Shown one piece after another: positions 9,801 to 20,467 of a stretch of 64,000 nt of DNA (the first letter of the stretch is position 1; each line of letters starts with the position of its first letter). Source of the stretch: Spongilla lacustris (taxonomy: Eukaryota; Porifera; Demospongiae; Spongillida; Spongillidae); assembly GCA_949361645.1 (NCBI GenBank), contig OX442417.1, forward strand, positions 2,741,418 to 2,805,417, written 5' to 3'. The position numbers were made by a program, and so were the translations under genes. The notes beneath the pieces were generated by a model. It did not search any database, was not told the origin of the DNA, and worked only from the letters and a program-made list of their open reading frames with translations.

Positions 9801-12552
9801 CTTCCCACTCGTATGGTGGTCATCCTGTTCCTGATCCAACTGTTTAGCTTGACAGAGTCTGATACACCACCCAGGAGCCTTTAAAGATATTGTATTCGCC
9901 AGCTGGAGCCAGCTAGAGCTAGAGCTTAGATGGTCATGGTGCTAATGCACTGATGTGTGTTTCACGGGGTTGGCGAAACAAACTTAACTTACTTTGAGAG
10001 CTTAAGGGTACCTGGCATTTACTGAAAGGCATATTAATAAATGTCCGCAAACGTGACGCAATATTTCTAGGTAACCATCTCTTAATAAGGCTAGCTGGTA
10101 TTATATGTGGGTCCATAGGTTCTCAGGATAAGGCTAGCTGGTATGTCAGGCTCTGTTGTCAAGGTAACTGTCAGCAGCATACATTTGTAGTTATGTCATG
10201 AATTGGAAGATCACCCTCTGGGTGTAAGACTGGTCAACCACACCGCTGCCATTTACTGAAAGGTGTAAATGCCAGCAAAAGTGATGCAATATCTCTAGGG
10301 AACCATTAGCACCTATTATAATATAAGAGAGGTATTTATGCCGGACTTTGTTGCAAAGGGGTACATTGATTGCTATTTGCTACTGCATTCAACAAACCAG
10401 TTACATGTATCTCTCTACCATGATTTCATTGTTGTGATATGGGACATGGTGCCGTAGGTTGGGTATCCCCATTGCAGAATGGTAATTGTATCTGTTAGCA
10501 GGAGTTCTAACCGGGGAGATCCACTATCATGATACTTACTAGCATCAGTGTCTATATGTGGTCGTGATTTTATGGATTTGATTGTCAAGCATATGATATT
10601 TAAATGCCTAACATGTACCAATCTTAGACTTTGCCTCGTACCCAGTCTTGCACCAAGCAATCACATGTGGTGGGTGATGGGTACTATATTAGCACTGTAT
10701 ACTTGATAAGCTGCATGCATGTTTACAAATTACTTGCTGGTGCGGGGCAATCAAGCATAGCCCCATACCGTCAACCAATCGCTTGATGGTACAGGGCTAG
10801 GATTTTCACACACTTATTAACCGAATCACTGTTCAGTCCTGAGAGGGCATCAGCCTCTTGCTGGAGTGAGAGGGCATCAGCCTCTTGCTGGAGTGAGAGG
10901 GCATCAGCCTCTTGCTGGAGTGAGAGGGCATCAACCTCTTGCTGGAGTGAGAGGCACTCTAGAGGCCATTGTCTACATCTGGTGACCTAGGGTGGCCATG
11001 TACATGTACATGTAGGTCGCACACTAAGACAGTTGTGCCATGCACTAGTTGAGGTTTGCACAGAGCATTATATGCCAACTATGGGATGTTGAATTGTTTG
11101 GTTACATCACTATCATATTAAAGCAGAGTACACAGTTCAAAGTTCTCATGCTGCACCAAAACGATCTGGACAGTGGTATTTTGTTGCCTCCAATACTGGT
11201 TGGGCGTGGCCTGACCTTTGCATCTGTGTACATTGTCACGGTCCAGGGTAAGCTCAGTGTTATGTCAGGCTCTGTTGTCAAGGTAACTGTCAGCAGCATA
11301 GTTATGTCATGAATTGGAAGATCACCCTCTGGGTGTAAGACTGGTCAACCACACCGCTGCCATTTACTGAAAGGTGTAAATGCCAGCAAAAGCCCAGTAC
11401 AAGTACGCACGGGCCAGCGCAATAGCTGAATAGTTATCAACTTATCCAACTCTGGAGCACAGGAAAAGCTCACACCAATACATGTTCTTATATACACCTA
11501 ATGTTTGTATAGCCCTGCGGCCAGTCAAACAATGCACATAAAAGAAGTAGCCTTCCAGACTCTTCAACTGTGCTGGGCCTCCTGCCAAAGGAACCAATCA
11601 ACACCTATATTTGGGGTATTCAGGCCATTGAGCACCAGAAGGGCTGTTTCCCATGCAGTCCTTCACAACATGTAACTCAGCTTTAATACAATAGTTACGT
11701 AACCAAACAATTTGACATCCCATAGTTTGCATATATCAGTGCACTGTGCAAACCTCACGCAAGTGCGCGACCTACTGGGCCACTGTAGGTCACCTGTCCC
11801 AGTTGTTGGTCAAATCGCTTCTATTAATAGAAGGATTAAATTGTACATTGTAGATACATGTACCTATTGCTTGTGGTTGAGCAATTTGTCACCATAAAAA
11901 GATCTAATTTGGAGGACTATTTGCAGATAGAAGTGGTGGCATGTATGCCGGCCTTTGTTCTGCAGTCCTGGGCAATGGAGTTCTCTATAATGTAATTACA
12001 TGTGCCACTTTACGTGCACATCTATGTTTAGGCAGTATGATTTTGTGGGTTATAATTTCATGTTGATACCTGGTACATGTGGATTGCAAACCCCATTTAG
12101 TGAGCCTACATGTACACATGTTTAGGCGTTGATGTACATAATGCTATCATAGTGACCTGGATCTCTTAGAGCATCTTTTATTCCTCCCCCTCCCTGCCAT
12201 CACATGACTTTTCCCTGCCATCACGTGACCTTTCTCTGCCATCACATGACCTTTCCCTGCCATCACGTGACCTTTCCCTGCCATCACGTGACCTTTCCCT
12301 GCCATCACATGACCTTTCACTGCCATCACATGACCTTTCCCTGCCATGCTATTGTCTAGTTTTACATGTACATGTACAAAGGTTATTAATTGGTGATGTA
12401 TAGATGATGAAGCCTCTATTGCTAGGGATTTGGGCCTCTGTTAATTTGTGTGCATATGTGATGGTTACAGTCTGATGATGTCATCTTTTCCTCTTCCCCA
12501 GTACCTGCTGCTCGGAGGTCTAGGAGTGTACGTACTTCTGCACAGAGAGTAG
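2194..12552 (+). CDS. SEC11: Signal peptidase complex catalytic subunit SEC11
   Basis: This is the serine protease of the ER signal peptidase complex (S26B family), which removes signal peptides from secretory proteins during translocation. Exons: 2194-2238, 2355-2464, 3346-3495, 5135-5254, 8568-8625 and 12502-12552, total 534 nt, 177 aa (human SEC11A has 179). All junctions are GT-AG and phases agree. The start [15 protein letters not shown] is the only ATG that opens the frame. Residues about 21-41 form the single N-terminal membrane segment. SGSMEPAF holds the catalytic Ser (S54), [11 protein letters not shown] the catalytic His (H94), and [14 protein letters not shown] the catalytic Asp region (D119/D120). 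[19 protein letters not shown] and a hydrophobic C-terminus ending VYVLLHRE are typical of the family. All motifs are intact. Introns 3 to 5 are swollen by tandem repeats, making the gene over 10 kb for a 0.5-kb message. Confidence 0.97.
2465..3345 (+). other. SEC11 intron 2
   Basis: This is an 881-bp intron. It ends in a long pyrimidine tract (CTCTTCCCCTCCCC then TTCTTTCTCCCTCTAG) before exon 3. Around 2718-2790 the words CTTGACAAGA and CTTGACAG recur, forming small imperfect inverted copies. No gene is seen. Confidence 0.6.
3505..4026. repeat. 22-bp minisatellite in SEC11 intron 3
   Basis: About 22 copies of a 22-bp unit built on ACCTTGTCACCTGATCATTG. It contains the palindrome TGATCA. Minor variants (TACCATG, TACTTTG) are interspersed. 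A few units are 20 bp, so the array is not a clean reading frame. Confidence 0.95.
4122..4253. mobile_element. Perfect 63-bp inverted repeat with 6-bp loop (MITE-like)
   Basis: The left arm 4122-4184 (starting AGAGATCGTTTGAATACC, ending TTTTTGGGCATAA) is the exact reverse complement of the right arm 4191-4253. The spacer is GGAGGC. I compared all 63 positions and found no mismatch. It lies in SEC11 intron 3. Confidence 0.93.
4340..4680. repeat. Degenerate GAGTTGTG/CCCCTCCCCTTCCCTTA tandem repeat
   Basis: Roughly nine imperfect copies of a unit with GAGTTGTG, CCCCTCCCC and TTCCCTTAT. The array is split by the small foldback element at 4494-4577. Confidence 0.8.
4494..4577. mobile_element. 84-bp foldback MITE inside a minisatellite
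   Basis: TACCGTATAGCAGGTAATTTT at the left end is mirrored by AAAATTACCCGCTATACGGTA at the right end. Repeat units continue on both sides, so the element appears to have inserted into the array. Confidence 0.75.
4923..4940. repeat. Poly-C tract (18)
   Basis: A homopolymer run in SEC11 intron 3, with a shorter C-rich pyrimidine tract again just before exon 4. Confidence 0.9.
5255..5597 (+). repeat. About 28-bp minisatellite carrying copies of the SEC11 exon-4 splice donor
   Basis: Twelve units of GTGAGTACTTTAGTGAGGGG plus GCAAGG, beginning at the authentic exon-4 donor. Each unit ends GGGCAAGGGG, the same bases that end exon 4, followed by the next GTGAGT. Ten of the twelve units keep GTGAGT. 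One has GTTAGT and one TTGAGT. Confidence 0.93.
5598..6197. other. SEC11 intron 4, unique spacer
   Basis: Between two minisatellites. It contains several ACATGTACATGTA stretches and a short direct repeat CACTTCTGGAGTGG near 5930-5955. No exon-like frame is seen. Confidence 0.5.
6198..7655. repeat. 30-bp minisatellite, about 48 copies
   Basis: The unit is built on CCTCCCAAGCCTTCACTCC followed by ACACACCCACA. Because 30 is divisible by 3, long open frames (up to 502 codons, [10 protein letters not shown] repeats, and a 237-codon opposite-strand frame) arise without any sign of being genes. A CA dinucleotide run at about 6816-6843 has expanded in one unit. The array is entirely inside SEC11 intron 4. 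Confidence 0.97.
7656..7949. other. Spacer in SEC11 intron 4
   Basis: Unique sequence between the 30-bp and 26-bp arrays. No feature is recognised. Confidence 0.4.
7950..8505. repeat. 26-bp minisatellite, about 21 copies
   Basis: The unit contains GATGATGAGGTGGCAGTGG and TACATGT, with a single G/A polymorphism (AGTGGT/AGTAGT) shuffled among copies. It ends about 60 bp before SEC11 exon 5. Opposite-strand frames up to 195 codons are repeat artefacts. Confidence 0.96.
9206..9372. mobile_element. Foldback element of about 165 bp
   Basis: AAGGTGGCATACACGGGCGA on the left is matched by TCGCCCCATGTATGCCAGCCTT on the right in inverse orientation. Inner arms CGACTTGTCCCATGCAACTC and GAGTTGCATGCGACAAGTCG are also complementary. 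It lies in SEC11 intron 5. Confidence 0.75.
9465..10540. mobile_element. Foldback/TIR element of about 1.1 kb in SEC11 intron 5
   Basis: An arm at about 9465-9625 (AGTATCATGATAGTGGAT at its outer end, through CCATGTCCCATATCACAACA, to TTGTTGAATGCAGT) is the near-exact reverse complement of 10382-10540. A second inner pair (CCTTTCAGTAAATGCC at about 9764; GGCATTTACTGAAAGG at about 10014) nests within it. No transposase is recognised. Confidence 0.8.
10843..10960. repeat. 27-bp tandem repeat, 4 copies
   Basis: Units of GAGAGGGCATCAGCCTCTTG plus CTGGAGT in SEC11 intron 5. Confidence 0.85.
10995..11790. mobile_element. Inverted-repeat element with copied segment
   Basis: GAGGTTTGCACAGAGCATTA through TTGTTTGGTTAC (about 11051-11105) is inverted at about 11697-11757 (GTAACCAAACAATTTGACAT, TGTGCAAACCTC). 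Within it, 11262-11394 is a direct copy of about 10145-10276 (GTCAGGCTCTGTTGTCAAGG through AAATGCCAGCAAAAG). Confidence 0.7.
12190..12346. repeat. 22-bp tandem repeat containing E-box-like TCACGTGA
   Basis: About seven copies of CCCTGCCATCACRTGACCTT. Three units (about 12221, 12263, 12283) carry the palindrome TCACGTGA, the others TCACATGA. It lies about 155 bp upstream of the last SEC11 exon, inside the intron. Confidence 0.88.
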
Positions 12553-12704
12553 GACGATTGAACACATTACAGTGTACCATTACTTTTACAAATCATCTTG
12601 TAATGTTTAAAGCAGAACACTTTCTAAGCGTATCAGTGATGTAATCATCTGCTTTTGGGGGCGGGACAATGCAATATTACATCACCAGCAAAGTAGTTAC
12701 CGGA

Positions 12705-13150
12705 AATGGACCTTTTGCCTTCTGACGTCACAAATTTATTGGTTGTGTTTGACACAATCCTTATAGGAACTTCACGAGCAAGTACGAAATTAATGGTAAA
12801 TGAATGCCTGACTATATTCCAAAATGAAGTATACCTTCGCCAGTTACGGTGCAAATGTTACAGCGCTCACAAGTTAAGTTGCCCCCCCCCCCCCCCCCCC
12901 CAAAATCGAAAAGCGCGACTGCGCGTGTCTCATTAGCAATTTCCCCGCATACAATTAAATCCCTTAAAGAGCTCCATCGTGAAATATATATACAACTAAA
13001 ATGAAGCGTGTGGTAATTTACTTCTCAATAAAAATTTAAAAGGAAAAGCATGTAGGAGCTATGATGGTGAAGTTATACCATTTTTAAAGTTGCCCCCCCC
13101 CCCCCCCCCCCCCCCAAATTCATGCGTGACGTCACAGGCAAAAGGTCCAT
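12705..13150. mobile_element. TIR element of about 445 bp with poly-C tracts
   Basis: AATGGACCTTTTGCCTTCTGACGTCA at the left end (split here by one base) is mirrored by TGACGTCACAGGCAAAAGG TCCATT at the right. It holds two long C runs, 12882-12901 (20) and 13093-13115 (23), each in the context AAGTTGCCCC. Confidence 0.7.
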
Positions 13151-13221
13151 TAAAACAATCGCATCCTGTCAGGCGTACGCGTCTTCCTGTTCCGATGAAT
13201 ACTTTCTTGGAGTGATGTAAT

Positions 13222-13855
13222 CAGGGTTGCCGTAGGTGAGGCCGGCCGGCCTGACTGCCCGACCTGTCAGGTCAATTAATTAAAATAAATTATTTGGTGT
13301 TTAATTAATTGATACGTTGATTTTGCCTACAATTCCATACTATTGCAATACTTGCACAGAAGTACCTCGCTATTCCAGCTTCATCTGCCCTTCAGAACGT
13401 GTAATTTCAAGATCCAGGAGCGTCAACGTTAACGATGGAATCCGGCTATACTTCCCCAACGGCTGGAAGCATCAATTATGCTAAAGCATATGGCTGCTTT
13501 GAATGCAATAAGCCAATATTATTACGCTCCTGCTCAGTCGCTGCACATGTATACAATAACAATGTACATGTATTTGAAATTCTGCTGCTTTTGTAAATTA
13601 TTAATTATGAATGATTTACAATCGTGCATTAATGTGTAAAGTCAGTTCGTATTTATTGGCTGCACCAAATCCTCAGTAATAAGAAATTATACTACTGTCT
13701 ATTGCAAAATCTTTGTAGGATTTCAATAAAAAGTAATAATAGTTGATTACTGAGTTTTGAAAGCCCGCCTAATATAACATACTTCACGATACTTTGGGTG
13801 GGCGTGGTCCGGCCTGATATAGGCTGGACCCCTGGCCTGGCCATCGGCAACCCTC
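13222..13855. mobile_element. hAT-like non-autonomous element (about 630 bp)
   Basis: The ends CAGGGTTGCCGTAGGTGAGG and GGCCTGGCCATCGGCAACCCT are imperfect inverted repeats starting with CAGGG, as in many hAT elements. GC-rich GGCCGGCC blocks lie just inside. A clean 8-bp target duplication is not visible. No transposase frame is seen. Confidence 0.55.
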
Positions 13856-14048
13856 CCGTCCGCAATTGTAACTTCACGAGTCTTGGCAGAAATAAGATGG
13901 TTACCTCAAATTAAAACCAATCTCTAAACTATAGAGCTCTTTCATCGCGTGATCTGTAGTAGCAATCATGTGGGTATATTAGTTGACGTAATCAAATTAT
14001 CATCCGCCATATTGGTGCTCGGGTATTCGGCTCTTTTAGGCGTAAAGC

Positions 14049-14165
14049 ATGTCAAAGCTGTCTTTGTATGCAGATAGCTTGCCTCCAGACGCAAAGGCTC
14101 GATATCTGGATAGAATCGAAGCAATGGTGGGCCAGATCCGTTCTCATCTGACTTCGTTGTTGTAG
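14049..14165 (+). CDS. Small ORF or orphan first exon (38 aa), unknown
   Basis: ATG at 14049 opens MSKLSLYADSLPPDAKARY followed by LDRIEAMVGQIRSHLTSLL and a stop. The composition is protein-like (amphipathic, few Cys) and differs from neighbouring non-coding frames. The sequence just upstream has CCGCCATATTGGTG, resembling a YY1-type core promoter motif on the reverse strand. I do not recognise the family. It may be the start of a decayed gene or transposon. Confidence 0.3.
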   Translation: MSKLSLYADSLPPDAKARYLDRIEAMVGQIRSHLTSLL

Positions 14166-16560
14166 GCCTACCACCAGTTAGTCAGAAGAATATAAAAATC
14201 TTAGCAGGATAGATCACTGGAAGTAGCAGGCTTGGTATGATGATCTGCTCTAACCCAAGCCACACAACCATCGGTGTGAGGTGCTTGGCAATTATAAACC
14301 TTATGGAATACACATGTATATATTACGTGAGTAGCCTATACATGCATGCATGGAAGTATTCGTTTAGATATATATATATATATATGCATGCATCACACTG
14401 ATGCATGGAGCTCGAGGCACACGCTCAGCTGTACATGTAAGCGAAAATAGTCCGGCGAAGCATACCATCACGTGGCTTCCATCCACGCGAGGGTCTGGTA
14501 TACGGTCCGGGGCAATTTTTGGTCCGGAGACCGTAATTCCTCAGCCTCCCCGGACCCAACTCCTCAGAGAACACGGTTAGTCTAAAATATTGTACATCCA
14601 GGGAATACAGTACGTCGAAGGAGAAGGCGGACTCAATTCCCTGACAGAATTTTGACAACCAGCTGCATTCGAAAGCACACTTGGCTGCTCTGTTCATGAT
14701 GCAATGTCACTCAGAGGGCAGAAGGTGATCATTAAAAAAAAATGTAGTTAGTTCATAGTATACATTTATGTACATATATGTATATCTATTGTAGTGTGCC
14801 ATCAGTAGAGAGGTCCTTATGGGTCTTTTGGGAGAATTCCTATTACATATGTAAGATACATGGAACTCCCTCCTATCGTTAGACAAACTAAGAGAAGGTG
14901 CTTTCACTATTAAATTTCCTGATGCTGCTGCAACCGCTTAGGCATATCTGAGACCTGGACTGGGTGAAAATAATTAAGGCTGTCATAAGACGATGGTGAT
15001 AGGTACTTTTAAGGATTTCCCTATTGTAGCTATCAAATGTATATATGTATAAATTATTATCATGCAAACCATGCCTTATATGGTCGTGCTATATGTAGGG
15101 CTGAAAGGGTTCAGGGTGGATGATCTCAAAGATTTATAAAAAATAGCAAAAATAATTTTTAACCCACACACTACAGGGCTCTTTCTGTTGGCTCATGTTG
15201 CTTAACCCTGCCAACTCCTATATTTTAGAACACATCTACAGGGCACTTTTTGTCAACTAATTGACAATTGGGCAATTTGTGTTGCCTTAGGTAACCTTAA
15301 CCCCACAAACCCTTGTGTAGTAAACCATGCCTACTGAGAGCATCATGCAGCTACTACACAACCACCCATGCACAAGATGATTAGTTTATTGCTGCACTAA
15401 TGCAGAGTAGACTTTTTAAAATGTGTTGGCTCACAACTGTGACAACCAGAATACATTTATAGGAGGCTATGCTGCTGTCCTCCAGAGAAAGTGAGAGCTA
15501 TTTTTCAGTGACTGAAAGCTAGACCCGTGATTATTGCAACGGTTTGTATGCTATCTTGTATTCCAAATTTCAATAATATGAACACAATCATGTACATAGG
15601 GCACGCATTATACATGTATATACATCTGTGAGGGAGAGAAGGTATATGTATTGGCAACTGAATCCTACCTAGCCTCCTTCCACAAGACTGCATGCATCAT
15701 GTAAAGCTGTAGTTTATGTGACTCATAGGAGAAGGGAAAAGACATAGGGTGCAAAGCAAAGGGAGTTGAGAAGAATTTAGTGGAGGACTGGATATGAGAA
15801 AAGGGGAGAAAGGATGAAGAGAGAGATTGGAGGGAAGGTAGGAGTTAAATCCATGAGAAAACAGGGAAAGTAGGCAGGAGAGGGCAGTAGCAGGAGGTCC
15901 AGGCTCAAAGGTTGGGAGCATAGCAGGGAGCTCTGATGTAGGCAAGACCTCCCCTCCACCTGTATTGCTTATGAACTGCGGCATGCCAACTCTCTTCATG
16001 TGGCAGTCACAGAGGTCACAGAGGTTCATCAGGGAACACACCATTACAGCTTCTAGAAAACCCCCCCACACACCCCATGAACACACACCACATATACACA
16101 CAAAGTGGGCACTAGTGAGTATAGCCTAGTGGTGATATTTCGTTACATTATTATGGTGTAAGGTCCACCCTCTCCCTCCCCCTTCCATGCATTAATCATC
16201 ACAGGTACGTATAGGTACAAACAAATGCACAAATTCTACCTCCTTCCCCACAACTGCATCATGTAAAGTTCTAGCTTATTTTATTTGGACACAAAGACAT
16301 AGGGCATAAAAAGAGAAGGAGCTGAAGAGAAGTAGAGATGAGAACGAAAGGATCGAGGATGGAGGACAGAGATCAACATGTACACAATAGGCGCGCTCTC
16401 CTGTCGGTTAATTATTAACCTTGTAGTTGCAAGAGGATAGTTTTCTATACTTGCAATCCTTGTCTTCATATCGTACTGTTCTTACCTTCGGTAGGAATCG
16501 TTTGGTACAGTCATAGAACCTTCGCTAGGAATCGATTTACAGCGTAGTGTGGGGACGAGG
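14166..16560. other. Gene-poor stretch
   Basis: No supported gene. It contains an (AT)n run at about 14371-14385, a purine-rich stretch 15725-15905, and two diverged copies of a purine-rich block (AAAGACATAGGGTGCAAA at about 15738; AAAGACATAGGGCATAAA at about 16292). The minus-strand frame at 14425-14697 has no recognised motif. Confidence 0.5.
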
Positions 16561-16566
16561 AAGCGG

Positions 16567-17328
16567 GCAAGCCTCCAACACCAGCTCTCACAGCCACTGG
16601 AACTGCAGTGTGGTGCACTGGTGTGCTCCAAATGCCTCCGAAAGTGGATAGCAGCATATGATGCTATGAACCGTCCATGCTGCTCAGAGGATGGATAGTT
16701 CTCTGCTGCTCTGAGATGGTCCCATGTTGCTCAGAGATGGTCCCATGCTGCCCAGAGGATGGTCCCATGCTGCCCAGAGGATGGTTCCCTGCTGCTCAGA
16801 GGATAGTCCCCTGCTGCTCAGAGGATGGTCCCCTGCTGCTCAGAGGTCGGTCCCCTGCTACTCAGAGGATGGTCCCCTGGTACTCAGAGGATGATCCCCT
16901 GCTGCTCAGAGGACGATCCCCTGCTGCTCAGAGGATGGTCCCCTGCTGCTCAGAGGATGGTCCCCTGCTGCTCAGAGGATGGTCCCCTGCTGCTCAGAGG
17001 ATGATCCCATGCTGCTCAGAGGATGGTCCCCTGCTGCTCAGAGGATGGTCATCTGCTGCTCAGAGGATGGTCACCAGGATGGTCCCCTAGTCAACTATCA
17101 TCAAGTGTGATAATGCTGCTGTCAGATGTTCTGGAGCACTGTATACAGACTGCAGCAGGGATATTAAGGATGGTGGCTATGAAGAGGATGGTGGCTATGA
17201 AGAGCATGTGTGTACCAACACTTACACCTGAGAAAAAGCAAGCAGCGGGATTACTGAAGAGGGCCATCTCTACCAGTCCTGACAAAGCCATCATACAACT
17301 TGCTACAGGGGAAGCAGTTAAGTGAATG
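16567..17328 (+). pseudogene. Degenerate RING/zinc-finger-like coding remnant split by a minisatellite
   Basis: The frame at 16567-16698 reads LSQPLELQCGALVCSKCLRK then WIAAYDAMNRPCCSEDG and a stop. The spacing C-x4-C-x2-C plus a terminal CC resembles part of a RING-type zinc finger, lacking its first Cys pair. The next 400 bp are a 22-bp minisatellite derived from the CCSEDG codons. In the original frame, coding-like sequence resumes (SSSVIMLLSDVLEHC; TLTPEKKQAAGLLKRAIST) and ends with a stop at 17326-17328. I interpret this as an old gene or transposon-associated zinc-finger gene whose finger was invaded by repeat expansion. The first stop and missing Cys make a functional product unlikely. 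The family name is uncertain. Confidence 0.38.
16675..17092. repeat. 22-bp minisatellite, about 19 copies
   Basis: Units of CTCAGAGGATGGTCCCCTGC plus TG with scattered substitutions. Because 22 is not divisible by 3, three successive units are read in three phases, giving a 22-residue super-repeat that stays open (CCSEDGPLLLRGWSPAAQRM and onwards). Confidence 0.92.
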
Positions 17329-19960
17329 TCATTGACTTGTACCAAGGTTACATAATATACATGTATACACCTGCACTCACTTCTGCCAATGACATTCATG
17401 CATGTCACCAGCACTAACCAGGAAACTACAGCTGCCTACTCATCATGGACTAAAATTCAGGTACATGCATTGCCGGCGATTAAGGCTGGGCTTGCCATAC
17501 CTTGGAATACACTGAGGCTTCTAAGGCAACATACAGCAAAGGCTTAATTCTAACTCAATGGTGTTTCAGGTGGCTCAAATCATCAGGAATCTGTCTGGCT
17601 GGTGAGGAAAGGATACACCACATATCCAGCCCGATAACCCCAAAGGAGAAATAGCCCCCTTTTTAGGGGGCCAAGTCAATTCATGCCAAATTCTTGGCTT
17701 TACATTTGCTCCAATCCACAACCACATGCAGAACCTGATGCGCATTGTGCAAGAACACTTACTAAGTATTGAGCCACTATTGGTAGCTGCCATCCCCCCT
17801 CCAGCCAAGAGAGTAAAGAATAAATACTAATTCAGTTCAAGCTCAATCTATTTACATACGAGCATGGAGTCAAAAGAAATGTAAGGCTATATTTTAAACG
17901 CTCTGTTAAAACCAAACTTCATTGCGCAAATATTAATTCCCCCACCCCCAAAAAGACACCAAAATGGTGGATTTTCAAAGGCTAGGAATCTACTTCAGAA
18001 AATGCGTTGCCACTAACCTGTACCAAAATACGACAGTACAAACAACTAACTTTACCGTGATAGCTTTGGCATGTTCCACTTCAGTCACCGAGCGTCGTTG
18101 TCGTTTTTTGAACACATGTAGTCGGTGATAGCCGTGCGTAAGTCGATAGGTTTGAAGAACCAGAGCCGACAGTTGGCAACACCAGGCCACGTGATTTTTG
18201 CTTACAATATAGTTCAAAGGTGTTTATCACTGCTAGTCTGGCTTTTAGGTGTTGATTACGTTTTATGTACCTCGTGCACAGCTGGTTCTAAAGGGCATCG
18301 GTTGTCAGGTTCGTTGCTATGGGTGTACGTAACCATTTCAATTTTTCGGGGCGTAGGGCTTAGTTTCCACGCGTTCAATGAGAGCAGACCACCGTGGTTG
18401 ACCCTTGTGTATCCACGTGACTGATCATGAGGTCACACGCATACCTAGCTTGTACACGTGTACAAATGTCATGTAGATCTATACATACACGTTAGTGTGG
18501 TATCACTATTCTTTACATTGATGTGTGGCTATACAAGACTTTACATTGAAGTGTGGCTCTACAACTTATTTTTAAAAAGTAGCACAAGTGTGTGTTACAA
18601 GTAGAAGCGCTAGGGCTATCTGAGGTCAGAATTCATTGTGTACTTGGGAAAACTGTTAGTGATCTTTAACACGGCTTCTGTTTATCAAGTACCACGATTT
18701 TGTGAGTAATTGTAATGTGTTCATTTGCTGTACTTTTAGCTTCTGAACCCATAAAAGCATACATGTACTGAGGGAATATAAAAGCAGCTTCAAAAAGGCT
18801 ATTGTAAGGAATAGCATAGTGTTAAATGGCTAAATGATGCCTTTTGCATAACCCACCCCTGGTTAGCGCAAAAGGTCAGCTGTTTGTGAAGTTAGTGCAG
18901 GTGCATTGCTTAACAAGGCACTGAGCGTGTATCGAAAAAATAGGTGAAGAACCTTTCTTTTGTGATGCCTCTTACAACTACGTAGGGAAGCTTGGTACTC
19001 TAATGGTAGGTGTGTATGATGGCAGATGAGATACCTGCATACCCTTATGTACCCTACTCCTCCCATTACCTACTACTACCCCTACCCCTCACAATACCTA
19101 CCACTACCCCTACTACTACTACTACTACGCCCCCATCATTTCTGGAAGGGTGGGGCCAGGATAGGGTAAGGGGGTGTCATTTGACAGCCAAATATTACTA
19201 TGGGTGTGTTGTCTGCTTTCGGCCGATTCAGCCGGGGGGTGGGGGGGGGGGGGGGGGTGTGTGTGTGCACATGTTCCTAGTAACGTTTTATTATATGTGG
19301 GGGACCCCCTGGGGACGCACATGACCCACTACCCCTATTCCTCCCCTTACCTACTACTTCTCCTACTCCTCCCCTTACCTACTATTCCCCTGGTGCATGG
19401 AGTGAGGTGACCTCAATGGTCACATAAGTGATAATGACGAATTCACTGATACACTACCGCCAGAGTATGAAACATATCTACATGGATACTGTTTACAAGT
19501 TGAGTTGACACAGATCACTTTAATTTACAGAACACTGTAATAAAGGAAGAGATGGTGGACACACCTTTTGCAGTCATATCACGAGAGCCGGAGAGAGTAA
19601 AAGTTTCACTGGTATTAGTACCAATACTGAGTATAACATTGTTATGTACTGAACAATATGTATCATCCATGACTGAGTTATATCTGGTTACGACATGTAG
19701 ATATACATGATTACTATGTAAATGATATATACAATGTATACCTAGTTCAGATCGTAGCTAAGCGATCAGTGTTTCTCTATGGTATCATAATTGCAACGTC
19801 GGAGGCTCTTATTTAATGGTCCTTTTTGCATTTTAAAATGCAAAGTACTCTCTTTCCATTATTGGGGTATATAAGATTATGAGTGATGAATATATTTAGA
19901 TGTAGCGTGACTGTTGAAAGCATCAATTTATGAATAAAAAGCAATGAAACAAGTTAATAA
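17329..19960. other. Intergenic, no supported gene
   Basis: Short open frames (for example 18125-18424, 99 codons) show no motif. A frame at about 17460-17540 (GLAIPWNTLRLLRQHTAKA) may be a further remnant of the zinc-finger pseudogene. CTACTACCC pyrimidine repeats and a G tract lie at 19040-19400. Confidence 0.4.
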
Positions 19961-19961
19961 A

Positions 19962-20222
19962 AACATTCTCTATGAGAAAGTTGGTGGTATATAGGATTTG
20001 AAGGCAATAGTGGTGTAAAAAAGGGTTGAATGATAAGGAAAAACGAAATAGTCCTATATTTAGCACATGCATGAACAATGTATTGTCCTACAATGTGTGC
20101 CGGGCTAAATATAGGACTATTTCGTTTTTCCTTATCATTCGACCCTTGTTTCCCTACTTTTTACACCACTATTGCCTTCAAATCCTATATACCACCAACT
20201 TTCTCATAGAGAATGTTTTTAT
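19962..20222. mobile_element. Foldback MITE of about 260 bp
   Basis: AAAACATTCTCTATGAGAAAG at the left (split by a space in the source) through GGATTTGAAGGCAATAGTGG to TAGTCCTATATTTAGC is matched in inverse orientation by GCTAAATATAGGACTATTTC through CCACTATTGCCTTCAAATCC to CTTTCTCATAGAGAATG. The arms are about 100 bp. Relatives of this end sequence recur upstream of every silicatein unit. Confidence 0.85.
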
Positions 20223-20224
20223 TT

Positions 20225-20458
20225 ACTTGTAGAAATTGAAGGCAATGGTAGTGTAAAAGGTAAGGGAACAAGGGATCAACGATGATACGAAATTGTTTTA
20301 ACAGTCCTATATTTAACAATGTAATATGTAAGTACTACAAAAGTGCTAAATATAGGAGGACTGTTAAAAAAATTCCTATTATCGTTGATCCCTTGTTCCC
20401 GTCCTTTTTACACCACCATTGCCTTCAACCACTAACTTTATCAGAGAGAGAATGTTTT
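20225..20458. mobile_element. Second foldback MITE of the same family
   Basis: TTGAAGGCAATGGTAGTGTA through GGGAACAAGGGATCAACGAT to AACAGTCCTATATTTA is inverted on the right (TAAATATAGGAGGACTGTTA, ATCGTTGATCCCTTGTTCCC, ACACCACCATTGCCTTCAA). It abuts the previous element. Confidence 0.8.
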
Positions 20459-20467
20459 TATATCTTG

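Noticed and set aside
18125..18424. 99-codon plus-strand ORF
   Set aside because: No motif, no splice context and low-information composition. It is consistent with chance.
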